From: an uncultured Methanobrevibacter sp.
GTDB lineage: Archaea > Methanobacteriota > Methanobacteria > Methanobacteriales > Methanobacteriaceae
Assembly: GCA_900320515.1 (NCBI GenBank)
Contig: ONSJ01000004.1
Span: 1 to 64,000 of the forward strand
DNA length: 64,000 nucleotides
Reading direction: 5' to 3'
Position 1 is the stretch's first letter; each line of letters starts with the position of its first letter. The position numbers and the translations under genes were made by a program. Shown here piece by piece: positions 54,765-62,714 of the stretch. A model generated the notes under the pieces. It saw only the letters and a program-made list of their open reading frames with translations. It did not search any database and had not been told where the DNA came from.

Positions 54765-57700
54765 ATGTTAGATAAGAAATGGATGGTGCTTGCAATATTT
54801 TTCATATCTTTGGTTGCAGTCTCTACTGTTAGTGCAGCTGAAGATGCTGGCGATGTTGCTGCCATAGATAATGATACACAAACAATTACAATAACAAATG
54901 ATATAGCGACAGACGAAATACAGGATGATACTTTGAAGGTATCTGCGAATGATGAAAGCGATGACGCGTTGGCAGCGTCAAATAATGAAGAAATCTTAAC
55001 TAATGTGTCAGAATGTTATGTAAATTCTAGTTATGTCGGTGATGAATATGGGACTAAGGAACAACCATATTCAACTTTAAATGATGCTTTAAACGCAAGC
55101 GGTAGGAAAGACGGGGACATAATTCATATTGCTGCTGGAGAATATACGGGTATTGAAGAGAATATAGGATTGACAATCAATCATAATTTAACATTTACAG
55201 GTTTTGGCCCTGGTGAAGTTGTATTCGATGCAGAAGGCGAAGGCACAATTTTCTTTGTTGAAGCTCGCGAAATTAACATCACCGGAATAACATTTAAAAA
55301 TGCAATGAATGTAGAAAGTTCCGGAGGAGCACTTTATTTTGAAAATGGATTGGTAAATAGTCATATTGGCGGTGATTTCATAAACAACCATGCTTATGAG
55401 GGTGGTGCGATATTTGTCAATGGAACCATCGAAAACTCATTGATTTCCGCTTATTTTGCAAATAACTCTGCCATTATGGGTGGTGCAATTTGTACTGGAA
55501 GCATTATCAACACGGAAATAGATGGTGATTTCTTCAACAATACCGCAAAAGTCGCTGATGACTATCCCTTAATTGAAGATTTGGGTTGTCTTGGGGGAGC
55601 CATATTCTCCAGTGGAGTTATCGAGGATTCATCGATTGAAGGTGACTTTGTACTTAACCAGGCCGGTAATTTGGGCGGAGCGATATTTGTTCTTGAAGGA
55701 ATTGACAGATCCAAGGTCACCGGCAGTTTCATGCATAACATTGCTCTGCTTGGAGGTGCACTAAATACTCCATCTATAAAAAATTCCAATATTTCTGCTA
55801 AATTTATAAACAACACTGCTTTGATAGGTGGAGCAATAAATACAAACTTCATTTTCGATGCGAATATAGATTCAGATTTCACAAATAACACTGCAGATTT
55901 AAACCTTATGGGTCTTATTGATGTGGAGGAAATTGAAGAATATCTCAGTGATCATGTTGATGAAAAGATTTTAGAGTTTATTTTGAACTTTACTCAGAAA
56001 TATGATATAGGCCTTGGTTTTGGTGGCGCTATAACTGTTGCCGGCGAGGTTGAAAATTCCAATATTGTCGGGGAGTTCATAAATAATGGAGGCGCTGATG
56101 CAGGTGGTGCCATATCTGTTCTTGGAGTTGTAAAAAACTCTTTCATTTTAGGCAGTTTTGAGTTCAATCATGCAAAAGTCGGCGGGTCATTGTTCCTTCC
56201 TGTTGTAAAGAATTCGACCATTGAGGGTGATTTCTTATTCAACTATGCTGTCCAAGGTGGAGCAATCTTTGCGGTTTTCGCAAACCAAACTAACATTTCC
56301 GGTAATTTCCTTTCAAATGATGCATTGAATGATGTAGATTTAATTGGTGCTGACCTTCTTGCATGGGGAGGTGCAATCTGCATTGATGGAATTCTGGAAA
56401 ATTCCAAAATCAACGGTACCTTTGTAGAAAACAGGGCTACCGAGTTGGGCGGTGCAATAGGTGGTGTTGACTTAGTAATAAATTCCAACATTACTGGCTA
56501 TTTCATTAAGAACAGCGCTAAGATTGGTGGTGCAATGGATCTTCCATTCTTACAATATTCCAATATCGACGGTTTCTTTGTCAACAACACTGCTGCTATA
56601 GGTGGCGCAATTAGTGCATGCTATGTCAATGCTTCTCAAATATACGCTCATTTTGTAAACAATACCGTTGTTAATTATCAGATGGGAGATGCTATTGTTC
56701 CTGAAATGATCGAATATAATGACCATGCCTTGCCTGTCGGTTTGGGAGGTGCAATATGCATTGTTGGAGCAGCTGAAAATTCCATGTTCACAGGTGATTA
56801 TGTATTGAACTCCGCTTTGGCAGGAGGTGCAATATTTGTATATGGAATTGAGATTCCTAAACTTAAAATGACTAGGCCTTTCAATAACAATGCTATTTAT
56901 TCCCGTTTCGTATATAATGGCGCTTATGAAGGCGGTGCGATTTTAATTAATGCAACATCAATCGAAAATGATATCAACTCTAATTTCATAAGCAATAATG
57001 CTATGGATGAGGGAATTGTTTCTTTCTATCGTGAAAGCATCAATGATACAATATCCTATTGTTTATTTATGAACAATCAGGCTAAATCAATCATCTATGT
57101 CGAATCCGCAGATGGTACAAATATAACCCGGAATATTCTCTTGAATGCTGTCAGAACTTATGATATCTATCATAGCAGCGGTTCAAAATTGAATGCTAAT
57201 GAAAATTGGTTTGGTCATAATGCAACTAATTACAAGGAGTTCCCATTAATAAATGGTACTGCCGAATGCAGCACATGGTTGTTCTTAAATGCCACAGCCA
57301 ACCCTAATCCTGTTCAATATTTGGGAAGTTCCAACATTGTATTTGACCTGTTCCGTTATAATGTTACAGGTTCTATCGGGAAATATAATGCCTCTATTTT
57401 GGAGCCTGTTGGTTTGGGAATAACCTCAACAAATGGTAATGTTGACAAAAACATGTCCACCTTTGGAGATGTCATCAAGTTCTCTTCAAACGGCAAGAAA
57501 GGAATCATAACCGCATCACTTGCCAATGCCAAATATTCTGTTGAAATCAAGTGTGTGCCTAGAATATCTGCCGATGATTTAGTAATGGATTATCTGGGAG
57601 CAAATTACAGAATTCAGGTATTTGACGAGGATGGAAATCCTGCTGTGGGCGAAACCGTTAAAATAACCGTGAACGGCATAACATATGTGGAAAAAGTCGA

Positions 57701-58124
57701 CAAGGACGGTTATGCTACATTGCCAATCAGGCTGATGCCAAAAACTTATGCAATCACTTCAACATTTAAGGGAACCACTGTCACAAAGACACTTAAGGTC
57801 AAAAACACCCTAAAGGCCAAAAAGTCATTCACTGTCAAAAAGACTGCTAAAAAATTGGTCTTAAAGGCAACTCTCAAATGGAGTAACGGAAAAGCAATTG
57901 CTGGCAAAAAGGTTTCCTTCAAGTTTAAAGGTAAAATATTCACCGTAAAAACCAACAAGAATGGTATAGCAAAAATTACCTTCTCTGTTAAGATGGTCAG
58001 TAACAAAATAGTGAAACTTACCTTTAAGAAGAATGTTGTCAATCTCAGTTTAGGCAAAACATACAAGATGGTGGTCCGTTACAAAAATGAGACCGCTAAA
58101 TCAAAATTGGTAGTCAAAAAGTAA
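54765..58124 (+). CDS. Adhesin-like protein, beta-helix with C-terminal Ig-like domains
   Basis: Secreted surface protein of 1119 residues. It has an N-terminal signal peptide (KKWMVLAIFFISLVAVSTVSA). Residues ~85-830 form a right-handed parallel beta-helix, with recurring NSxIxGxFxxNxAxxGGAI repeats of about 30 residues and many Asn ladders and N-glycosylation-type NxS/T sites. Residues ~930-1119 hold two basic Ig-like units (VKNTLKAKKSFTVKKTAKKLVLKATLKW..., KKVSFKFKGKIFTVKTNKNGIAKITF), typical of Methanobrevibacter adhesin-like proteins and suited to binding acidic pseudomurein or host glycans. No sortase motif or C-terminal membrane anchor is seen. Confidence 0.9.
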   Translation: MLDKKWMVLAIFFISLVAVSTVSAAEDAGDVAAIDNDTQTITITNDIATDEIQDDTLKVSANDESDDALAASNNEEILTNVSECYVNSSYVGDEYGTKEQPYSTLNDALNASGRKDGDIIHIAAGEYTGIEENIGLTINHNLTFTGFGPGEVVFDAEGEGTIFFVEAREINITGITFKNAMNVESSGGALYFENGLVNSHIGGDFINNHAYEGGAIFVNGTIENSLISAYFANNSAIMGGAICTGSIINTEIDGDFFNNTAKVADDYPLIEDLGCLGGAIFSSGVIEDSSIEGDFVLNQAGNLGGAIFVLEGIDRSKVTGSFMHNIALLGGALNTPSIKNSNISAKFINNTALIGGAINTNFIFDANIDSDFTNNTADLNLMGLIDVEEIEEYLSDHVDEKILEFILNFTQKYDIGLGFGGAITVAGEVENSNIVGEFINNGGADAGGAISVLGVVKNSFILGSFEFNHAKVGGSLFLPVVKNSTIEGDFLFNYAVQGGAIFAVFANQTNISGNFLSNDALNDVDLIGADLLAWGGAICIDGILENSKINGTFVENRATELGGAIGGVDLVINSNITGYFIKNSAKIGGAMDLPFLQYSNIDGFFVNNTAAIGGAISACYVNASQIYAHFVNNTVVNYQMGDAIVPEMIEYNDHALPVGLGGAICIVGAAENSMFTGDYVLNSALAGGAIFVYGIEIPKLKMTRPFNNNAIYSRFVYNGAYEGGAILINATSIENDINSNFISNNAMDEGIVSFYRESINDTISYCLFMNNQAKSIIYVESADGTNITRNILLNAVRTYDIYHSSGSKLNANENWFGHNATNYKEFPLINGTAECSTWLFLNATANPNPVQYLGSSNIVFDLFRYNVTGSIGKYNASILEPVGLGITSTNGNVDKNMSTFGDVIKFSSNGKKGIITASLANAKYSVEIKCVPRISADDLVMDYLGANYRIQVFDEDGNPAVGETVKITVNGITYVEKVDKDGYATLPIRLMPKTYAITSTFKGTTVTKTLKVKNTLKAKKSFTVKKTAKKLVLKATLKWSNGKAIAGKKVSFKFKGKIFTVKTNKNGIAKITFSVKMVSNKIVKLTFKKNVVNLSLGKTYKMVVRYKNETAKSKLVVKK

Positions 58125-58142
58125 TTGCTTCGCCAATTACTT
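58119..58142 (+). terminator. Intrinsic-type terminator overlapping the adhesin stop codon
   Basis: A 9-bp perfect inverted repeat (AAGTAATTG / CAATTACTT, loop CTTCGC) whose left arm includes the stop codon, followed by a T-rich run. Confidence 0.6.
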
Positions 58143-58215
58143 TCTCTTTTTATTTTTTTCAAATGTATTCTTCTTTAAGATATTTCGATATTGATTAATC
58201 ATGATTGTTGATAAT

Positions 58216-58938
58216 ATGGATTTAAAGGAAACGATATACAAAAGGCAGTCTATCAGAAAGTATGATAAGACTCCATTGGACTCAAAGACATTGGATGGAT
58301 TAAGGACATTCATTGACAATACTCGGGTCTTGAATCCCAACATCAAATGGAGCTATGATATTGTCGGATCTGAAAACGTCAGAATGCTTCAGAGATTCAA
58401 ATCTCCTCATTATTTGTTGATATTTTCAGAAAGTAAGGAAAATTACCTGCAGAATATCGGTTTCATATTTCAGCAGGTTGATTTGTACCTTCAAAGCAAT
58501 GGAATCGGGTCCTGCTGGATAGGTGCCGGAAGTCCTAAAAATTATGAAAATCCTAATCCTGAACAGGATTTTGTAATTTTGATGATGTTCGGTAGGCCAC
58601 AAGGCGAAATCTATAGAGAACTCTCTCAGTTTGAAAGGAAAATCATATGTGAAATTTCAGACGAGCGCGATGACAGGCTGATGCCTGCAAGATATGCTCC
58701 CTCTGCTGCAAACACGCAGACATGGTACTTTACACATAATAAAGACGGCAGCTATAACGTATACAGGAATAAGCGCAGAATACGCTTGAATAAGAAGATG
58801 GATGCATGGAATCAGGTTGACATTGGAATTGCGTTGGCGCACATGTATGTTGCAAATCCAGAAACATTCGAATTCAGTCCTGACGGGCCTCATGAAGACT
58901 TGAAGAATAAGATTTTTGAAGGAAGATTCACCATTTAA
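58216..58938 (+). CDS. Nitroreductase family protein (TM1586-like)
   Basis: Protein of 240 residues from ATG 58216 (MDLKETIYKRQSIRKYDK); ATG 58201 in frame would add five. FMN-phosphate motif KRQSIRKYD, then SPHYLLIFSES, FQQVDLYLQSNGIGSCWIG and a C-terminal half (RYAPSAANTQTWYFTHNKDG). This two-part arrangement matches the putative NiRdase TM1586 type, which has a tandem half-nitroreductase fold in one chain. Substrate unknown. It differs from the shorter nitroreductase at 16.8 kb. Confidence 0.82.
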   Translation: MDLKETIYKRQSIRKYDKTPLDSKTLDGLRTFIDNTRVLNPNIKWSYDIVGSENVRMLQRFKSPHYLLIFSESKENYLQNIGFIFQQVDLYLQSNGIGSCWIGAGSPKNYENPNPEQDFVILMMFGRPQGEIYRELSQFERKIICEISDERDDRLMPARYAPSAANTQTWYFTHNKDGSYNVYRNKRRIRLNKKMDAWNQVDIGIALAHMYVANPETFEFSPDGPHEDLKNKIFEGRFTI

Positions 58939-58974
58939 GGCATTCTTACTAATTTATGATTTAAGATGATAAAT

Positions 58975-59439
58975 ATGGAAAATGTAAATGATTGGAAAGG
59001 AATTACAGGACAGCTCGTGTCATTCAAAAGTGAAGTCGGAGACTCACAAAAGATAACATTTGTAGGATCTCCAGGAGTCTGCACTCCATTTGCTGAACTG
59101 TTGGCTTATGCTGTAAGGGATAGGCAAACTTATTTCATTCCGTTGCTGGATGCAGATGACTGCCATCAGTTTGAAGCCAAAGATTATGCAATGGTCTTGA
59201 GTGATGAGGTTTCAAATCCGAATGATTCCGATGCAGTCGTATTGCTGGGCGGATTGTCAATGCCGAAATATGATGTTGATACCGAAGATGTAAAGGCTTT
59301 GGTCAAGAGCATCCTAAAAGAGGATGGTCTTTTAATCGGCGTTTGCTTCATGGACATGTTCGCCAAAGCAGGCTGGCTGGAAAAGATAGATTTTGACTGT
59401 GTCATTGACGGAACATTGACGGGTGTTGTTAAAAAATAA
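58975..59439 (+). CDS. DUF2124 family protein
   Basis: Protein of 154 residues from ATG 58975 with GATGAT upstream; ATG 58966 is in frame. A methanogen family of unknown function: KITFVGSPGVCTPFAELLAYAVRDR, FIPLLDADDC, VVLLGGLSMPKYDVDTEDVKALV, GLLIGVCFMDMFAKAGW. The strand-loop VGSPGVCTPF and the second VLLGG strand give a Rossmann-like look, with conserved cysteines. It precedes the metal-sensor/ATPase pair but is separated by its operators. Confidence 0.78.
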   Translation: MENVNDWKGITGQLVSFKSEVGDSQKITFVGSPGVCTPFAELLAYAVRDRQTYFIPLLDADDCHQFEAKDYAMVLSDEVSNPNDSDAVVLLGGLSMPKYDVDTEDVKALVKSILKEDGLLIGVCFMDMFAKAGWLEKIDFDCVIDGTLTGVVKK

Positions 59440-59461
59440 CACATTTATTTTTTTAGATTAA

Positions 59462-59483
59462 CATATCACGATATCATGATATG
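59462..59483. promoter_or_regulatory. Near-palindrome, candidate operator 1 of the ArsR/ATPase unit
   Basis: CATATCA and TGATATG arms (7 bp each) surround CGATATCA, which itself has GATATC. It lies 5-35 bases upstream of the TATA-like TTTAAATA at 59490-59497. Confidence 0.55.
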
Positions 59484-59502
59484 ACAACATTTAAATACAT
59501 AA

Positions 59503-59518
59503 ACATATCATAATATGT
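59503..59518. promoter_or_regulatory. Inverted repeat, candidate operator 2 of the ArsR/ATPase unit
   Basis: ACATAT and ATATGT arms around CATA, sharing the CATATCA half-site with operator 1. It sits just downstream of the TATA box, where a bound repressor would block transcription start. Confidence 0.5.
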
Positions 59519-59542
59519 AAATATATAATATATGTGATGGAA

Positions 59543-59917
59543 ATGAAAAAAAATAATCTTGAAAACGAAAACGATGATATGTGTGAAGTCTTCAACTCTC
59601 ATGAGGATGTTGTTGGCCGTGTAAGAGAACGCATACCTGACGAAGCTGAATTCGCTGAGCTATCAGAATTTTTCAAAATATTTGGAAATCCGACAAGATT
59701 AAAAATTATTTCCCTGCTTAGTATTGAAGATTTGTGTGTTTGTGATATTTGTGAAGCACTTGATTTAAACCAAACAACAGTTTCAAATCAATTGAGAATA
59801 TTGCGTGCAAATAATATTGTCAAATACCAAAAAGAGGGTAAGATGGCAAGATATTCGCTCACAGACCTTCACATAGAAATGATTTACAAAGTGGGATTGG
59901 AACATATATTAGAATAA
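59543..59917 (+). CDS. ArsR/SmtB-family metal-sensing repressor
   Basis: Winged-helix repressor of 124 residues from ATG 59543; GTGATGG upstream also gives in-frame GTG and ATG 6 and 9 bases earlier. The alpha-3 metal site motif DLCVCDICEAL (cysteines about 71 and 73) resembles ELCVCDL in Cd/Pb/As-sensing members, and the recognition helix is NQTTVSNQLRILRANNIVKYQKEGKMARYSL. An N-terminal cysteine (DDMCEVF) may complete the site. It lies 18 bp before the heavy-metal ATPase and two inverted repeats precede it, so it probably controls both. Confidence 0.9.
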   Translation: MKKNNLENENDDMCEVFNSHEDVVGRVRERIPDEAEFAELSEFFKIFGNPTRLKIISLLSIEDLCVCDICEALDLNQTTVSNQLRILRANNIVKYQKEGKMARYSLTDLHIEMIYKVGLEHILE

Positions 59918-59935
59918 TTTTTAATTGGTGATAAA

Positions 59936-62449
59936 ATGGTAGAAAATAGATGTTATGATGCAGATTGTGACGACGAAAACTGTCACAATCCGGAACATTT
60001 TAACTACATCTGTTTGGATCCGAACTGTGATGAGATTCACTGTGAAAATCCCGATCATTATGATAAGAAGTTGCTAAGAGATTATCAAGAAAAAACTGAT
60101 TTAAGCGTATACGACCATCGTGAAGAAATTGATTATGATGAGGATGTTGACATAAGCCTTTGTGGCTGTCCAGATTGTGCAGATGATGATGGCCATGAGC
60201 ACAGTCATGACCATGAGCATGAGCACAGTCATGACCATGAGCATGGTCACGAGCACCACCATGGACATAATCAGGGGCATGAGCATCATCATGAGCATGA
60301 TGAGAATGAGGTTTGTACTGATGATGATTGTGGTTGTCATGACCATGGGCACGGTCACGAGCATCACCATGGACATAATCAGGGGCATGAGCATCATCAT
60401 GAGCATGATGAGAATGAGGTTTGTACTGATGATGATTGTGGTTGTCATGACCATAACCATGATGAAGATGTTGAATTTAGCTTATGTGGTTGTCCGGATT
60501 GTGCAGATGATGATGACCATGGACATGAACATTCCCATGGTGATGATGAGCTGTTGGCCGAAGGAAAGCCATTAATTGCAAACAGACCTATACAAATCAT
60601 TGTTTCAAGTGGTATTCTGTTTGTTTTAGGCCATGTTTTTGAATGGTTATCATTCAGCCCTACTGTTGTAACTATCACTTATATGATTGGTGCTGCCATT
60701 GCAGGTTATGAAATAGCTATTTTGGCATATAAATCATTGGTCAATAGGCACACTGTCGGTCCGGCAATGCTGATGTGTATCGCTTGTGTTGCATCATTTA
60801 TCATTGGTCATCCTGAAGAAGGTGCAGCAGTAACCTTCCTTTATTATATTGCAGAATTTTTAGAAGACTATGCCGAACACAGGGCAAAACGTTCAATCAA
60901 GTCATTGGTTGAAATAGCTCCTGATAATGCAAGGGTTAAAGTTGGCGATAAGGAAGAGATAAAACATGTTGATGAAGTTGAAGTCGGTGATATTGTCATT
61001 GTAAAGCCTGGGGACAAGGTTCCTTTGGATGGAAAAGTTGTTTCAGGTTCATCATCAATCAATCAGGCTTCCATCACTGGTGAAAGCGTGCCTGTTTTAA
61101 AGGAAGTTGGTGATGAGGTATTTTCAGGTACTGTTAATGAAGAAGGATATCTGGAAATCGAAGTGACCAAAGCGGCTAAGGATTCAGTCATCTCAAAAAT
61201 CGTAACATTGGTCAAAAGATCACAGCTCAACAGGTCTGAAACTGAAACTATGGTTGAAAAGGTGGCAAAATATTATACTCCAATCATGATGGTTGCTGCG
61301 ATTTGCATCGCAGTTATTCCGCCATTCCTATTGGGCCAGCCGCTGGTTGATTGGGTTTATAAGGCTCTTTCACTTCTGGTAATTTCATGTCCTTGTGCAT
61401 TTTTAATTTCAACACCTGTTGGAATGGTTTCTGCTATCACTTCTGCCACCAGAAACGGTGTTATCATTAAAGGCAGTACCTATGTTGAAGAGATGCGTAA
61501 TATCAAGGCAGTAATCTTTGATAAAACAGGTACTTTAACAGAAGGAAAATTGGCATTGAGTGATGTTAAAGTATTGGATGAAAATTATTCGGAAGAGGAA
61601 ATTGTCAGAATTGCGGCAGCAATGGAATTCCAGTCTTCTCACCCGATTGCTCAGGCTATTGTAAACTATGCCGATGAAAACGATATCATTTTTGACAGTG
61701 TGGATGAGTTTAAAAACGTTCCGGGCAAGGGAATTGTTGCAAACATCAAAGGCGAACAATTTTATGCCGCTAATGAGTCATTAATTGAAGGAAGCTCATT
61801 TGAGATATCAAGAGATGAGATCAATAGTTTTTCATCTGAAGGAAAAACAATAGTCTTTGTTGGTAATGCAAAAAATGTAATGGGTATGATTACAGTATCC
61901 GATAAAATCAGGTCAAATGCTTCTGAAGTTATTGCCGATTTAAAGGCAAAAGGTGTAGAAACTGTAATGCTCACTGGTGATAATAAGATGGCGGCCACAA
62001 AAGTTGCTGAAGAGATTGGAATCCAGCATGTTTTCTCCAATCTGCTTCCTGAAGACAAGTTGAACATCTTGGATGCCATCAGAAACAAGTTTGGTGATGT
62101 TGCCATGGTTGGTGACGGCATAAACGATGCGCCTGCCCTTGCACGTGCAAATATAGGTATTGCAATGGGTGCGGCAGGTTCTGATGTGGCCATCGAAACC
62201 GCTGATGTTGCTTTGATGCAGGATGATATTTCAAAACTTCCGTATTTGTTGGCTTTAAGCCATAAGACAATGGGCATTATCAAACAGAACATCACTCTGG
62301 CGATAGCGGTCAAATTATTATGTGTAATCTTGGCTGTTTTGGGTATCATTACACTGATGATGTCTGTCGGATTTGGGGATTTAGGTTTAACATTGTTTGT
62401 TATCCTGAATTCATTTAGAATTGGAATGGTGAAAGATCCACTATTCTAA
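59936..62449 (+). CDS. zntA: Heavy-metal P-type ATPase (Zn/Cd/Pb-type) with His/Cys-rich N-terminus
   Basis: Efflux pump of 837 residues. The first ~210 residues contain no usual HMA domain but two CxxxxC...CxNPxH repeats (about 5-40), LCGCPDCADDD twice, and a long His-rich part with a 36-residue tandem repeat. Helices follow, then ITGESVP (actuator), SCPCAFLIS (CPC metal site), DKTGTLTEG, SSHPIAQ (HP locus) and GDGINDAPALARANIG. CPC and SHP fit Zn2+/Cd2+/Pb2+ pumps. GGTGAT precedes ATG. Co-transcribed with the ArsR-type sensor. Confidence 0.93.
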   Translation: MVENRCYDADCDDENCHNPEHFNYICLDPNCDEIHCENPDHYDKKLLRDYQEKTDLSVYDHREEIDYDEDVDISLCGCPDCADDDGHEHSHDHEHEHSHDHEHGHEHHHGHNQGHEHHHEHDENEVCTDDDCGCHDHGHGHEHHHGHNQGHEHHHEHDENEVCTDDDCGCHDHNHDEDVEFSLCGCPDCADDDDHGHEHSHGDDELLAEGKPLIANRPIQIIVSSGILFVLGHVFEWLSFSPTVVTITYMIGAAIAGYEIAILAYKSLVNRHTVGPAMLMCIACVASFIIGHPEEGAAVTFLYYIAEFLEDYAEHRAKRSIKSLVEIAPDNARVKVGDKEEIKHVDEVEVGDIVIVKPGDKVPLDGKVVSGSSSINQASITGESVPVLKEVGDEVFSGTVNEEGYLEIEVTKAAKDSVISKIVTLVKRSQLNRSETETMVEKVAKYYTPIMMVAAICIAVIPPFLLGQPLVDWVYKALSLLVISCPCAFLISTPVGMVSAITSATRNGVIIKGSTYVEEMRNIKAVIFDKTGTLTEGKLALSDVKVLDENYSEEEIVRIAAAMEFQSSHPIAQAIVNYADENDIIFDSVDEFKNVPGKGIVANIKGEQFYAANESLIEGSSFEISRDEINSFSSEGKTIVFVGNAKNVMGMITVSDKIRSNASEVIADLKAKGVETVMLTGDNKMAATKVAEEIGIQHVFSNLLPEDKLNILDAIRNKFGDVAMVGDGINDAPALARANIGIAMGAAGSDVAIETADVALMQDDISKLPYLLALSHKTMGIIKQNITLAIAVKLLCVILAVLGIITLMMSVGFGDLGLTLFVILNSFRIGMVKDPLF
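60245..60460 (+). repeat. 108-bp tandem repeat in the metal-binding region of the ATPase
   Basis: Two copies, 60245-60352 and 60353-60460, are nearly identical at the DNA level; I see one C/T difference near the start and a few at the end. Each encodes 36 residues (GHEHHHGHNQGHEHHH, then EHDENEVCTDDDCGC). The identity points to a recent duplication. Confidence 0.85.
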
Positions 62450-62506
62450 TCTCTATTTTTTTTTAAACCTTCATTTTTTAGATTTTTTAAGCAATATTTT
62501 CAAAAT

Positions 62507-62683
62507 GTAATACTTTTCAGCGTTAATTCTCAAATAAGTAATACTATTTTTAAGTTTGGATTGATTTTATAGAAATTTTTAAATAGTTCTTTTTCTGAAA
62601 ATATTAATTGTAATATCTTTTATTTAATAAGTATTACTAATTAATTAATAATTTATAAAAAAGTAATACTCTGTTGATATTAC
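62507..62683. promoter_or_regulatory. Repeated GTAATAC half-sites upstream of the substrate-binding protein gene
   Basis: GTAATAC or its complement GTATTAC occurs at 62507-62513, 62538-62544, 62631-62637 (inverted) and 62663-62669, and a partial ATATTAC at 62677-62683. Three copies lie in AGTAATACT or AGTATTACT. The inverted 62631/62663 pair is spaced by 25 bases. Placement suggests a multi-site operator, perhaps for a nickel regulator. Confidence 0.5.
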
Positions 62684-62714
62684 TTTGGATTTAATTTTTA
62701 ATGAGGAAAATAAA

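Noticed and set aside
60101-60575. Long open frames rich in Met/Met-Ser on both strands in the ATPase gene
   Set aside because: They are by-products of the repetitive CAT/GAT codons of the His/Asp-rich region.
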